The notes beneath the pieces were generated by a model. It worked only from the letters and a program-made list of their open reading frames with translations. It made no database searches and was not told the DNA's origin. A program made the translations under genes and the position numbers. A stretch of DNA of 64,000 bases, from positions 15,912,984 to 15,976,983 of the forward strand of contig NC_092564.1 of the NCBI RefSeq assembly GCF_037975245.1. The letters are read 5' to 3'. Below are positions 36,542 through 49,960 of this stretch, piece by piece. Position 1 is the first letter of the stretch; every line of letters starts with the position of its first letter. The stretch comes from Apostichopus japonicus (taxonomy: Eukaryota > Echinodermata > Holothuroidea > Aspidochirotida > Stichopodidae).

Positions 36542-39500
36542 TCAACGTTCTTCAAATCCTGGCATTGGAAATTCTTTGGAGAATGCTTGGACCTGACTCC
36601 TCAAGTCTGCAATTTTTCCTTTGAAATATTGATCGTGCTCCAGAGTTGCCCGAAATTCTTTCATCGATTTGCCTGTTTTAAAAAAAAAAATGAAAAAAAG
36701 TAAGAATGATCATACGATTTTTAGCACTTTTAAAACGTCACCAAAATATGAATTTTTTAAGTCCAATTTAACAGAAATGTCCAGCCAGTAATTAGCCCTA
36801 TGCTTAAATCATTTCTACTCCCCGGAAGAATGGAAAAGGGTTTAACCAATCAAAAAAGTTCATACATCCAATTGTCTGACCATCGATGAGCTTTTAATAA
36901 TTCAAATGACTCTAGGAATGTTTACCTGTGGCTTGAGTTAGTTCAGATGTTATCTGGAAACCTTGATCCAAAAACTCAGCTACCTGAACAAAGTCTTTCT
37001 CCAAAAAGTTCCTTGAGGTAAGAGCAGGAGCTCCTGTTAAAAGTGAGCATGATAAATTTTCTATTATAATCAGAAAAATTAAAAAATCAGAAAAACATAA
37101 ACAAAAAGCTGGCAACAGGGAAAGGATGAAGGGGAGGGGAAAATGCAATCGAATATCTATCCTTCGTTGAAAAGAGAACAACTTTCCCAGATAAAAAAAC
37201 TCTTTATTTGTGTCCACCATTCCGCACTAATAATCTGGTAATCTGGTAACACTTGATATTAAAGCCACATAATGCAGTGAACTTCCAACATTTACATAAT
37301 CACAATACCAGCACCCAGCAGAGCTGTAGTCACCTAACATGTGAAACCCTGTCACCAAAGATCAGTATATAAACTGGATGGGAAAAGAATAGCTTTCATT
37401 ATTTAAATGTGATATCTGATATCAAGTTTGAGCAAGATATATAAAAGTTATAGACATCTCATATGAAAAGGAAAAAGAAGGCCTAATGTTTCACTCCCAG
37501 CAACTTACCCATATCTCAAACTTCTATTAAATCTCTTGTCCTTTTGTCCTGTCAACTCTTTGCACTGTCCACTAACATGGCTGATGTTGTTTTCTATTTA
37601 ACCATCATAGTTTTCTATGTGCTTGTCATCAGGGGCACAACCCATGTACATTCCTCCATGAAAGAAATCCGGGGGGGGGGGGGGTTCTCAACTCCCTCCC
37701 ATCTCACTGGCAGACAGAATATTACTTAAAAAGCCTAAATATATAACATGTATTTGCAGAACAACCTACAAAATTCTTCAAAACTGTTTCCAAAGTTGAA
37801 AAATATACTATAGCACCATTTTGCATCTAAGTACCCTCCATTTTTACCACAATTTCTCCAAACAGGGAGAAGCCACCCCTTAGATCACTCCTCTCCCACA
37901 TGACATCTTAACACTTCCCCCCCCCCCATCCCCATAAGAAAAAGGCGATTGTCCCTCTGTTCGTCACAGCTATCTTCTGAAGAAGATTCTGCTAGGGTCA
38001 CAAGATAAGCCCTCTCAATATTACATTTTATCTAAAGACATTTTGCAACAGTTGTCTTAAAAGTTTTACTAACTTTCGATTCATTATGCTTTGTAGGTAA
38101 ATTGCTCTGTTATGCCTGACTTGAGATTCTGACATCACATGTACAGCCTTGAGAAAGTATGTACAGACTCAAGGGTTATTAAGTCAAAGCTTTGTTTATA
38201 AATATAAATCAAAACTATTCCATAGAAGCATAATGTGTTTTCATCTACCAAAACCAACTCTAAGTTTAGTCAGAACATGTACTTTTTCTGTCGCAGCTAA
38301 TTAAATATTAACAGGATCAAATATTTACCAAAGGCTATATGGCAAATGTTTCATTTGCATTTGATATCTGACACACTTAGCCCCATAACAATAGCAACTG
38401 CAGGGCAGGACCAATTGGACAGCTGTATGAGCTGTACAGGAGAACATGTTTGTGGAACAATGTGCTGAAATCCTCATAGGTGGAAAAAGTTCCTCATGTT
38501 TGTCAATATTACCATCTTTAATCAACCTAATGAGTATATGTGTCTTAACCTTACAAATTTTAAACAAAATAGACCATTAAACCTTAGTCATCGACCATAT
38601 TTTCTTCTATAAAGAGATATACTAGAAAGTTAGTTTGTACAGCTCTTTATATAATTCAAACCACTTTGACTGTCTCCCCCATATGAACAGCTCTCTGATA
38701 TAAATATCTGATATAAATATGAAACTGTTTGTCTTGTCTCCACGACAACTATGAACAAGTTCTTGGTTGGCGACTATCTGTTTCATCAATATACACAACG
38801 TCTTAGCCGAGAGTTCACTCTGCCTGACCTGGCACTGATTAAAAGTACAATAACCATTTACTCATATTAATAGTCATACAATCACGTATGGTTTGCCAGC
38901 CCTGGGTAATACATCCAAGGCATGAACTAATACAAGATAATACTGTTTATTACCTAGTCTCATTCCTCCCGGTACCAGAGCACTCTTATCTCCCGGACAA
39001 GTGTTTTTATTGGCAGTTATCGAAGCCAAGTCGAGGACCTTCTCGGCTCGGGCACCGTCCATGCCCTGAGGTCGAAGGTCGATAAGGCACAAGTGATTGT
39101 CTGTTCCTCCTGGAAACAAAAAAAGATGGCAGTGATACAATCTGATCCAACAATATCTAGATTAGATCTAGTTCTACAGGCCAATACGAAACCTATGATG
39201 ATACCTCAAGCATGCAAGGACTTGCTTGTTATAATATAACAAAGTTACAAGAGATTTGTGGATTAGAAAACTTGACTGTTTTAAGAGAAAAACTCTTTCC
39301 AAAACTGATGACGCAATCAAGACAGTGGTTTTCGCATTTTTCAATGATATCTTAGAGCAAATCAGCTGTGACATGGATTCAGTATCAAGCAAAACTCAAA
39401 GAGTTGTTTACCTCTCAGCTGGTCATTTGCATCATGCCTTCACTGCATGATCGCTATACCTACTCAGAGCTATCATGCCTTCACTGCATGACAGCTGTAC

Positions 39501-42500
39501 CTACTCAGAGCCATCAATGCCTCACAAATAAGCGGAGGTATTAGTCTCGCCATAGTCAAACTATTTAACTGTGTCAAAATATTAAAAATTATCATGCGTT
39601 TAACAATACAACTGGAGGGACCGGGATTGGACCTCCCTTTGTAAAGTATCGGACAGACTTTTCCAGATATAAGGCAATGTTTATGATCATACAGATTACA
39701 GAACTTTCCTAAGTTTTAATTGATACATCTGGTAGGAGTAGCATTTTTGATCTGAATTCAAAGAAATAATTCTAAAATGACCTCAATTTGACCAATGCAT
39801 ATTTCCAGCAACTAGTAAATCTGCACACTGAAGCATCAGAAATGAAGAATGTTATGAAGGCACAGAGTGACATTGGCAATTTTCTAGTTTCATGGTAGGT
39901 ATTTATTATGTTGATTAAATTATGCTGTGACTGTCAATACTTAACGGAAAGGACTTTGTAGGTCATTAGCATTATTTATTAACCAGGTTTCTTTTTATGA
40001 GGTGAAAGTTGACAATTTCAGTTTGCTTTTCAATTTTCGCTTTTTCGATATTAGGCAATGTACGGTATCTCTGCTAATAAAGAGGTTAATGGTACATTTA
40101 AATGTCATTATTGATCGACTTTTAAAAGCTTAAATATAACTCAAAGTACTTTCAATTCAGTGTAATATATAATGGTGGGAAATAGAAATTCTGTTGTGTT
40201 ATATTTATTCCTCTAGTTTAAGTATGCTATTTCCTTCAGCCTGTGAAGCCCAGCTCTGTCTTTACACATTATTACATGATTGTTATTAGGGATTCCATTG
40301 AAAGTGAAGTTTATAATGGTGGGTAAAACACAATTTGCTGATTTCTGTTGTGTTTTATTTCCCTAGTTTAAGTATGCTTTTTCTTTCAGCCTGTGAAGCC
40401 CAGTTGTGTTTTTAAACATTTCTACATGTTTGCTAAGGGAGGCCATGAAAGGTGTAGTATATAATTGTGGGTAATAGAAGTTTTGCTGGTTTTCTGTTGA
40501 GTTTTATTTCTCTAGTTTAAGAATGCTGTTTCCTTCAACCTGTGAAGCCCAGCTCTGTTTTAAATGCTAATTTATGATTCCTAAGGAGTTGGGGGGGGGC
40601 ATGAAAGGAAAACAAAACTATGCTACACAAGTTGATTGTTGAGAATTTGTCAGGAAATATTCTCAAGTTTATAACCAATAGTGAGATAATTCAAAGCTGA
40701 AAGAGAGCTGTGGTATCCATTCTACTAACTAGATACTGCTTTTGTCAGTGTCTCTATCTAAGTTTCCCTGGAAACCACAAAAAGTACCTACCAGAGACCA
40801 AGGTGTACTTCCTGCATATAAGTTCCTCTGCCATAGCTTTGGAATTTTTCACAGTTTGAAACTGGTACTCTTTAAAGTAAGGAGTCATCGCCTGTAAACA
40901 AAATATAAATAAAAAAGCAAAATATAGCTGGTAATTAGACGAAGCTAGAGTGAAGCAAAATTTTTCAAGGAAATCAATAACAACGATCCAAATCTCTCAT
41001 ATCATAAACTTTTAGACTTCTTTTTTTGGGGGTACCATTTTGACAAACTGAAACCCATTTTTGTCATCTGGGAATAACTAAAAGAGTTATGACTACAAGT
41101 CCCGTTACTGTCAGAAACTAAATTTGAGATCAATAATAAAAAATAAAAAGCTGGTAGCAACAGAGAAGACCTTTATGGACTGAATTTCTGGATATCTTGT
41201 AGATTTATGTTAAATAAAGCACTGATATCTGTCCAGGTTTTACTTCATTTAATACAACTTTGTTTTCTTGTTTTGGGAGGGGGGGGGGGGGAGAAATGAC
41301 CCTTTTATATCTGAGGCTCATCAATTAAGGTGACTGATCTGCTTCATTTAAACAGACAGACCATTAGGTCCATTCCTCAGATGAAACATAAAACTCAATA
41401 GGCAAACATAAAACAACAACCAAATTATGGTCTCAAAAGTTTTACAATGCATAACATATTTGTCAAGGTCAAAATGGTATTGAAGATATCATCCACTTAG
41501 TGATCTATTGTTCATAATATTAGGAAGTTAAAAGAACATATTTTGTTTTAGTTCCTTAAACTTTAATAGCAATGGATTAACAATTAACAAGTAAGGCATG
41601 CCCACTGAGGAGCCAACATATGACATTTCATGACTAAAATTCTGCACACTTTATGACAATCTTCAAATCATCAAAACTCGCAAAGTTACTCTTACGTAAA
41701 TACAACTCAAAATTCCAAAGGCTCGACTCATATTTTACGTTCGATAGAGAACGTTTAAACATCAGGGTCTCATCAATCAAAGTGACTGGATTATCAAGTT
41801 TAAACAAACAAGCCATTATCTCACCTCTTCAGACGCAACACAAAAGTCAACAGAGAAACATGAAGACTCGATGGGTTTCAAGTCAATACGTTTACATTAC
41901 AGTACAAATCTCTCATGAACAAAGGCAGTCGATTGGGAACAACACTGATGTACAATGAAGGAACACCTAAAGGAACATTTTTCAACCCAGTAAATATTCA
42001 GCAAGCTTTCCTCAAGTCAGTCTGCCTCTCTCAATCTAATCATTTATGTTGTACCTGCTTTAATGCGACCGCCACACCAGCGATTGCATGGTTGTGCGGC
42101 CCACCTTGCAGAGCAGGAAACACAGCTCCGTCGATCTTTTTCTCCAGATCGTACATGACGTCCTTTCCTTTCTTGTCGACGCCCTTCTTGCCTCTTCTGA
42201 AGAAGACCATTCCTGATCTACAATTATTGAAATGACGAGAGTTAGGCGACAAAGAAAATATAGTGACACGGCACTGTATTCTGACAGAGTCGAGTCTGAG
42301 ACAGTCTGGCAAAATGTGACGTCTGTATAAGATGGTACTCATGGAAGACTATTACATTCCTCACACTCCTAGTTGTAATCATCCAATTTATTTATCTTCC
42401 TTCTTACTCTAAATGTGTAAGACAATTAACTGATATCTGCTAGAAAATCTGTTTGTGACTCCAGAGAAATTGAATGATCACAAATGGGCAGTAAATCAAA

Positions 42501-45500
42501 TGTCACCATGGTATTAAACGTTCTTCCACCATTCAGGCTTAATTTATGACACATTTTGAAGGGTTGCCGAGCTACCAATGTAACATGGCAATTATTATTA
42601 CTCAGGCTTTCTTTGTTTCGTTTCGCTACGGATTGTCGAAATTTAAATGCAAATATGTTTACCGTTCAATCGGCAAGATGATGCCACTTCACTCAGTTGT
42701 TTTACCACAATCAATCAGAAAGATTCAACAAACTTATAAAACTTCAAAAAGAAACATTTAAATCAGGATGCAATTTTTTAAATACAAATGCAGTAAAAGT
42801 CGCATCAAATTTGTGAAATTGTCAAATTCTGAGACTGGAATGTCCCTGTCACCTGTTGTTTAAAATGACTAAACTATCCCTGCAATAGCCCTTCATATGC
42901 AGACAGCTTTAGTAGAGGAAACTAATATCATTTTGCATTTTTGGTTCATAATATTTTGTCAATTAATGAGTTTGCATAATACTAGGTTACAATTGAAACA
43001 TTGAATATGTATTCTTCTGTACGTGAATTCCCAATCTGAAGAAACAATTACACATCTTCAGCATGCAAATCACTTTGTCACGTAAATGAGATATATACAA
43101 CTACCATATTATATGCCATGGCAAACTTATCATTATTAAATCACTATGTAGTTGTGTGTTTTTTAATATGATGATACCTTGGTCCACGAAGTGTTTTGTG
43201 AGTAGTTGTGCTGACAACATCTGAATGTTCAAATGGTGTGGGCAGTGCTCCTGCAGCAACCAGACCACTAATATGGGCGATGTCAGAGAGCAGGAAGGCA
43301 CCAACTTCATCACAAATCTACAAAACGGACAAGACAAAAAAAGAGAGACATAAAAGTTGGTACAAATCACACGAAACAAATCACTTCATGATGTAAACTT
43401 CTCAACGTCTTGTGCAATGTTAATAAAACAGTAGCTTCAAAGAGAATGACGATTTTTGCTGTTTTATATGAAAATTGCTTGCATAGATAAATGAATGTAA
43501 GTTAAAAGATCTAATATTTCCCTCCTAGCAAGGTCTTCTTCTCATCTTCTTTGATGCTGCATGGTGGTAGGCTTGTTTACAAATTTCTTTGCCTCTGCGT
43601 GGACAGTTGGGGTACATAATTGGCAATCATTGTGTAATGTATCAGGATGCAAATTGACCAATTCAAGTTTTCTGTTTATGTCATTATTTCTACATTGGTG
43701 CCCACTAACTAATCATACACATGCCCTATAACAATCACATCGGTGCACTAAATCCTTCAAAATCCCTATATATGATCCTTCGTAAAGATGTCCGATGACA
43801 AAAACACTCCTACACTTGGTGTAGTGTTATAATGAGTACCAACAGATGTGCAGATTATTAGAAACTCTGTCTATTATAAGTATAACATGACCAGACAGAC
43901 GTCTGAGAATTTCAGGAAAAGTCCCTGGATAGCATGTGGCTTTCAAATGTGAAATTATAAATCCTCTCAACATAGGAAATTAGGAATATTAATGAAATTA
44001 CACAACTTGCCTGACTCACATATGTAAGTGGGCATAATTTCTTTTGATATGTACAATAAAAATCCTATACAAGAGCATTTAAAAGGGTTTTTTCCCTAAA
44101 TTCAGGCCAGTGCCAAGTATTAAACAGACCTGTCTAAAGAGATGGTACTCCAGTTTCCTGGAATACGCACTGTAACCTGCAATGATGAGCTTTGGTCGGA
44201 AGAGCCGGGCTGTTTCATGAAGCTTGTCATAGTCAATCAGACCGGTATCAATCTAGGGGCAAAAAATGATCAAATTGGGTTCAGTTCACTTGGTGATTTG
44301 TAATACATCCAGTTTGGAAAAGCAAGCTACAGGATATGATATATCTGGTACTGTTTTTGTTGCCAGATGCAAACTGGGTAAATTGCCATGACTAGCAGTT
44401 TCTGTATGTATACCAAAACAAATACAATAAATAATTTATGAGAAACAAAATTTGTCAATCTCAAAAATCGCTTGTTATCAACTATCAGACCGGTATTATT
44501 AATCTAGTGGTAGAAAACACAATGTAATTCAAGCAATAGCAGTATTTGTCTAAATTACATGACTGTTTTAGTTATTTAATTTTTTGCTTTTCAATTATAA
44601 CTTTATGTGAAACTTAACAAATACAACAGCTGGGTTTGAAAAAAAAATCTTAGAATGAAATAATAACAACTAATTCTGCAGGGGTCGAAAAACAAGCTAC
44701 AGTGCATGATATTTGTGGTGTTGTGTTGCAAAACTGCTATGCAAGAAATGGGTATTAAAATTGCAACAGGATAGCAGGTTTTGCATGTGCAGAACCAAAG
44801 CTACTTTGCTATTACATGGGAGAGAAGAAATATTGTAAGCCTCCAAACTGCAATTAAAAATGTAAATAGTAAATTATTTTCTGATTTAGTTGAAAAGATA
44901 AATTACTTCATGGGCAAATTTGTACAAGAATAAGGGAAGGTTAATTGTCGGGAAAGGTTGTTGATATTGTGTATATAAGATTCTTTTTAATTGTTAAATG
45001 TTATGATCTCGAGAAGTTCTTACATTTAATCTGTAAGGCATTGATTCAAAGTAAATGGATGTAGCAGAGACCCTCTTGGTATCTGTCATGAACCCATGAG
45101 TGAGGCTGGAATGACATAAATAATGATATTATTAGTAAAAATAGAAGAAGAAGAAATACAGTGCCCAAACATGTCAAAAGATCCACAAAAGTCTGTAGTT
45201 TTTTGCAATTTGTTAGAACTTGACAGCAACTTTAACACATTCTCATGCAAAAGGATCCTGTTTCATTCAACTGAAATAGAGATGTAACTTTTCAAAATTG
45301 CTAGGTAGAGATATGGTTGATTGAATGTAACTAACTAAAAGCCTCTAATCTTCCAGAGAGTGGATCACAGTGGGTGGTCTGTGATGGCATCATGGTAGAT
45401 ATTCTTCAAAAGGTTTATATTCCTTTAATATTTAACCGTCTTTAATCAACTTGATTCATCCCTGGAAAATGTGATGCAATTATTGGAATGCTTCCTTTGT

Positions 45501-48500
45501 TGTCATTGCTCTCTGTATTTAGAAATTTCATCCAACTGCCATTTTATTCTTTGTGGAAAGTAACATTATTTTCCTCTATCAATAAATGAGTTAAACTATT
45601 ATCAAAGAAAACATAGAACCCTTTCAACTGAATTGCCATCTGACATAATTTACTCTCTTCTATTGCTATTTGGGTACAGGTACTCAATTTATATCCTGCG
45701 GTCAATCTATAGCTTTAACAGATCACTCACTGGGTGTTTGGGTACTCATTTCATATTCTGCGGTCAATCTATAGATTTAACAGATCACTACAGTACACTA
45801 CTTAGCTGTGTGGGTACTCATTTTATATCCTGCAGTCAATCTTTCGCTTTAACAGATTACTAATTGGCTGTTTGAGTACTCATTTCATATACTGGGGTCA
45901 ATCTATACCTTTAACAGATCACTACTTGGCTGTATAACCCACGGCCCATCCATAGCTTACAGATCACTCACTGGCTGTTTGGGTACTCATTTTATATCCT
46001 GCAGTCAATATTATAACTATCAATGAAATCAATACATACTGTCCTCCATGTGGCAGATCAAGTCCCATAATCCTGTCATGTGGCTTTAACAGTCCTGTAT
46101 ACACAGCAAAGTTGGCTGGAGATCCAGAATACGGCTGGACGTTGACTCCCCATTTATCAGGGCTGATTTCAAAGGCATCCAATGCTCTGTTTTGGCATAG
46201 TACTTCAATTTTATCAATGACTTCATTGCCACCATAGTATCTTTCAGAATAATAAAAGAACAATTTTTAAACACAGTGAAAGACTGGAATTTCTTGGCAT
46301 TCACAGGCTCTTTAAAATTCTTCCCATCACCTCAGTATCAATTCAAATCTTTCCAGTTTTTTCACGAAATGAATAATAGCATGTAACGATATGACAGCCC
46401 CACTCAAATTGTCCACTTGCATGTGTTTTTAGTAATTTCTTCCATTTCCTGAACTTAACCATGGCACAAGTTACATTAACAACATTCCTTGGTAGTAGGT
46501 TATGTTTAGACTTACATGTAAGACAATCACAACAACAAATTGTTTTAAAAAGGAATTGGATTTTCTAAACAAGTCACTGAGCATCCTGTTATGTTGTCTT
46601 TTCAACTGTTTCCATAAGAAATGCTTCTTTCCCTTTATAATTTTTATAATCTTCTTGATTTGTTCTTAAAAACTGATGCCTTTGCCTTGAGCAATCAATT
46701 TACAATATACTGCAGACTGAATGAATATGCAGTTCATTTTTCCCTTTTTTTCTCTTTATACTTTCTGGTAACAAAACATGCATGCTACCAAGAGACTGTT
46801 ATTCATATTAATGCAGGATTGTTGGTTTCATTTCAGTCAAATAGTAATTCAGTGTTACGAACCAGGAATAGATTTAATATCATTTTGCAATGCTGATGAC
46901 ATCAGTAATTTGTTTTACGTTTTTACACCAGCGTGTATCATTGGATTTAAGACACACTGTACGTATGCAACCACAAATACTCGAGTTTATTGACATTATC
47001 AAGATGAAGTGGGCATTATTTGTACTGAATGAATCATCCACCTGATAACAGTAGGAATGGCAATGAGGCTTACATGTACAGTACAGAAACAAATGGGGTA
47101 AAATAAAATTCTCACCTGTTACCGGGGTAACCTTCTGAATATTTATTATTCAAGCAAGAACCAAGAGCTTCCAAAGCTGCTTTACTGCAGAAATTCTGTG
47201 TGTAAGAAACAAACAAACAGAGAAATGGCAGTAGACAGTTTGCATTGCATATATACCAATGTGTACTAACAATAAATATACTTTATTATGTAGTAAACAA
47301 GTACCAGCTAAATCATACTACAAAACCATGTTACAAAAAGTATGTAAAAGAGCAATAAAACACACATTTGTTATGTCTTACCTCTTCCACATAGCAGCCA
47401 CATCAAATAGCATGAACCCAAAAGGTGAATATTTGTGGACTTCATTCTTTTCAATATTTTGGACTACAACAGATCAGCAGACTATGAAAGTGGTACAGGT
47501 AAATGTTCAAAGATTCTATCTTACCGGGCAGTCAAGCAGTTGTATGCCTTAGTAACATTTTGAGTTTTTTTCTTAATAATAGCATTTTGGTGTGATAGAA
47601 AACAGTAATTGATCACATTAAATACCCAAAATTGCTTCCATATTTTACAAATTTCATACTGAAACAACCACCTTGTCCTTCTCTGAGCAGATTTAAAAAT
47701 CACCAACCTCTGAAGCAATAAGCTCCAAGCCCTCGATTTGTCTGTGTTTCTCCTCCTGAATCAGATTGAAAACTTCAGGGTCATTCTCAGACAATGACTC
47801 CTCTCCTGGCCATGACAGAGCTGTTGTGCTTTTGCTTATTGCAGTAGATGGAGATGTAGATTTCCATCTTCTCAACACCTGTACCAAAGAGGAGAGTTTG
47901 TTTTAACACATTACTAACTTAGGTCAGTACCGAATACAATTTGCACTGGCTGCCTGTTGAATTTGCGCATCTGTCGAATACAGTAGTCTACCTCCCCAAG
48001 TTGAGAAGCTGAATCTGTATCTAACTTCAAAGTATTACATTAAAGTCTCCTGCCCACAAAGAGTTTTGTCCCCATACTCTGAACTAAAGTTCTGAAACAC
48101 GTCAGCAGTATAAAGTCCCACAGAATTTGCATGAGTGTATTAGACTGTAGGACTCTCCAACCACGGACAAAATTAACAAAGCATTCTCATATCGATCCTC
48201 ACCTAATTCTGTGAAACTTTCAAGACAAGCTGTTGCAATGAAATCCTCACATTCAGTAGCATGGCAGTAGCAGGATTTGATCACTTGCAGGCCTGCGCAA
48301 GCTTGTTCCCAATTATTGAAGGATTGTTTCATTTGAAACATATATCAGCACATTCCAGCAAAGGTAGTTCTACACATACCAACTTGCGTTTTTTTAAATA
48401 TGCTTATTGTTATGTGAAACTGCACACATGTAAACCTTAAAACTTACAGTGCAGTTCTTAGGCCTAGTTAATCACTGCACATGTCTGTATGTAGGGCCTA

Positions 48501-49118
48501 TGTTCACCTGGTGCACTTATGTTTGCATGTTGGTGAATGCTTTCACCAGATCATGTTACATTGATTTAGAATCTGTAAACATCATATATCATGTACATTA
48601 GGGCAGATATGACTGCATCTTCCATTAAAATGCTGGAGACAGGAGAGGTCCATTATTAAAGTAATGTGATGCTTGATGACATAAACAAGTGACAAATGAG
48701 TTATGCCTGAACAGTCACTGCAATGCCCAGCCAAACGAACTGCCTGTGTCTTCTTAAATCTTACGATATACCAGTGAACCAAAATGTTGACAGAGCCGGG
48801 GAAGCCTAATGTGTAGGTATCTCTGCTCTTCCTCACTAACTTAACATACTACTCAGGACTGAGTGTTGTGCAGCTGTTGCCTTGCATGACTTTACGTTAG
48901 CCTAGGTCTACTCTAACTTAGTCTAATCTAACGTTAGCATCTCAGCTAAAATTCGCACAACTGCTATGTGTACAAGGGCAACGACTAAAAAACTGGTTAT
49001 GCAATATTATACTTTGGCATTAACGATTCCATCTCATCTTACAACAAAAATTACCAAGTAATTTAAAGAAACAAGTACATACAGGCCAAATCTGTCGCAG
49101 GATCTTGGAAGACGACAT
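36542..49118 (-). CDS. SHMT2: Serine hydroxymethyltransferase, mitochondrial type, complete 12-exon gene
   Basis: The enzyme uses pyridoxal phosphate to convert serine and tetrahydrofolate to glycine and 5,10-methylene-tetrahydrofolate. Exons on the minus strand: 49083-49118, 47708-47878, 47116-47195, 46040-46240, 45024-45105, 44130-44252, 43178-43317, 42055-42217, 40792-40891, 38954-39109, 36926-37033, 36542-36672. All introns are GT..AG and the exons sum to 1491 nt, giving 496 residues plus stop, typical for the family. Residues 1-35 are Ser/Arg/Lys-rich ([12 protein letters not shown]...), a likely mitochondrial presequence. Family motifs seen: [50 protein letters not shown] (Asp243 and His246 at the cofactor), [10 protein letters not shown] with Schiff-base Lys272, GGPHNH and [17 protein letters not shown] at 215-220 differs from the AGTS common in animals. 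The cytosolic versus mitochondrial paralogue choice rests on the N-terminus. Confidence 0.97.
39436..39520. repeat. Tandem ~41 bp duplication in SHMT intron 10
   Basis: CATGCCTTCACTGCATGA followed by a CTATACCTACTCAGAGC-like segment occurs twice in a row. The motif contains the short palindrome-like step TGCATGA. Confidence 0.8.
40160..40600. repeat. Three ~149 bp tandem repeats in SHMT intron 9
   Basis: The block CTAGTTTAAGTATGC then CAGCCTGTGAAGCCCAG occurs near 40213, 40364 and 40513 with moderate divergence. There is no coding signal. Confidence 0.85.
41300..41900. repeat. Diverged ~450 bp direct duplication in SHMT intron 8
   Basis: CATCAATTAAGGTGACTG near 41319 and CATCAATCAAAGTGACTG near 41770 head two diverged stretches in the same order, both leading to a TTTAAACA..CA and CTC.TCAGA..CAACA pattern. 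Confidence 0.5.
44480..44790 (-). pseudogene. Decayed partial duplicate of SHMT exon 6 acceptor region
   Basis: Intron 5 holds TCAGACCGGTATTATTAAT then CTAGTGG near 44484-44510. It matches the start of exon 6 (TCAGACCGGTATCAAT then CTAGGGG at 44237-44258), including the acceptor AG. Downstream-matching segments (AAACAAGCTACAG near 44690 versus AAGCAAGCTACAG near 44321) extend the similarity. The duplicate has an inserted codon, loses the rest of the exon and cannot be used in frame for the full exon. It is probably a local duplication that decayed. Confidence 0.55.
45665..46015. repeat. ~65-75 bp minisatellite beside SHMT exon 4
   Basis: About five copies of a unit containing GGGTACTCATTT.ATA.. 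then GGTCAATCTATA then TTTAACAGATCACT. The array runs to within about 30 bp of the exon 4 donor at 46039, so it occupies the 5' end of intron 4. Units vary in length and sequence. Confidence 0.85.
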
Positions 49119-49200
49119 TGTCAAATAAGCACAACTGGAGTTTGGCAGCTGTCATGTGGTTGCGTCAGCTTCGCTCGTTTCTGCTTTGTTGCGTCAGGTG
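49119..49200 (-). promoter_or_regulatory. SHMT proximal promoter with two ATF4/CEBP-type sites and an M-box
   Basis: Two copies of TTGCGTCA (plus-strand 49160-49167 and 49189-49196; TGACGCAA on the gene strand) lie 42-78 bp upstream of the start codon. They fit the C/EBP-ATF composite element. GTCATGTG (49151-49158) is an E-box of the M-box/CLEAR type. No TATA box is seen. In mammals SHMT2 is induced by ATF4; use of these sites here is inferred. Confidence 0.5.
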
Positions 49201-49359
49201 ATTTAACTAACTTGCATACGTCGACAAGAATCCGTTGCCCAAATTGCTGTTAGGCGGTTTGAGCACGGCTGGTGATGCCTTGTGGATTGTAGATGATCAT
49301 GGGTATAACGGAGTTGGGAATGTGATCTCATCTCAGTTATGGAAATAGGAATAAAGATC

Positions 49360-49960
49360 TCATACAACCATTTCATCCCAAATTAAATTTAGCCACTAAA
49401 GCTATTTTACGCAATTCCGTACACCAGTTTCTCTTTATAATCTTTTTATCAACCTCCCGGCCTCCACACTTCATCCCCTACAAAGGATCCAAAATTACAC
49501 GGCTAAAATTATTCTCGGCAGATCAAAATATGATAGTGCCTCCGCAGCATTGAAGGAGCTGCACATCCTCCCCGTTAATGTCCGCGCTGAGTACAAGATC
49601 CTCCTCCTCGTTTATAAGTGTATTCATAATTCAGCACCAGCTTATCTGTCCGAGTTGCTGGAAATTAAGACACCTGGTCGTTCAACACGCTCGTCAAAGG
49701 GCATTCTAGTCAAGGTTCCTTTCACACGCCGCAAATGTTTCGCAGGCCGCTCTTTCAGCGTCACTGGCCCTAGACTTTGGAACGCTCTCCCCGTCGACAC
49801 AAGAAATTCGAAGACCATCAGAACTTTTAAAGCTGCTTTAAAGACTCATTTATTTAAGAAATCGTTTTTATAATTGTTTTGTTGTTCAGCGCCATTGAGT
49901 GTTTTTACAGTAATGTGCGCTTTACCAAGTGTTTCCACCTTAACCTTAACCTTATAATCT
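49360..49960 (+). mobile_element. 3' relic of a non-LTR retrotransposon (CR1/L2-like reverse transcriptase C-terminus)
   Basis: The plus strand reads LPASTLHPLQRIQNYTAKII at about 49450-49509, then LKELHILPVNVRAEYKILLL (49550 on), and AFLS-type features further on: YLSELLE, CFAGRSFSVTGPRLWNALPV, FKAALKTHLF, then a stop at 49873. This is the well-known C-terminal region after the reverse-transcriptase core of CR1/L2/Jockey-like LINEs. Upstream the frame is broken near 49430. After the stop, about 85 bp of 3' UTR ends in TTAACC repeats (49939-49956), like the short tandem tails of CR1/L2 elements. It lacks the 5' part and is not autonomous. Confidence 0.85.

Noticed and set aside
37620-37990. 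Possible further hAT MITE starting CAGGGGC in the interval between SHMT exons
   Set aside because: No inverted partner or 8-bp duplication could be found.
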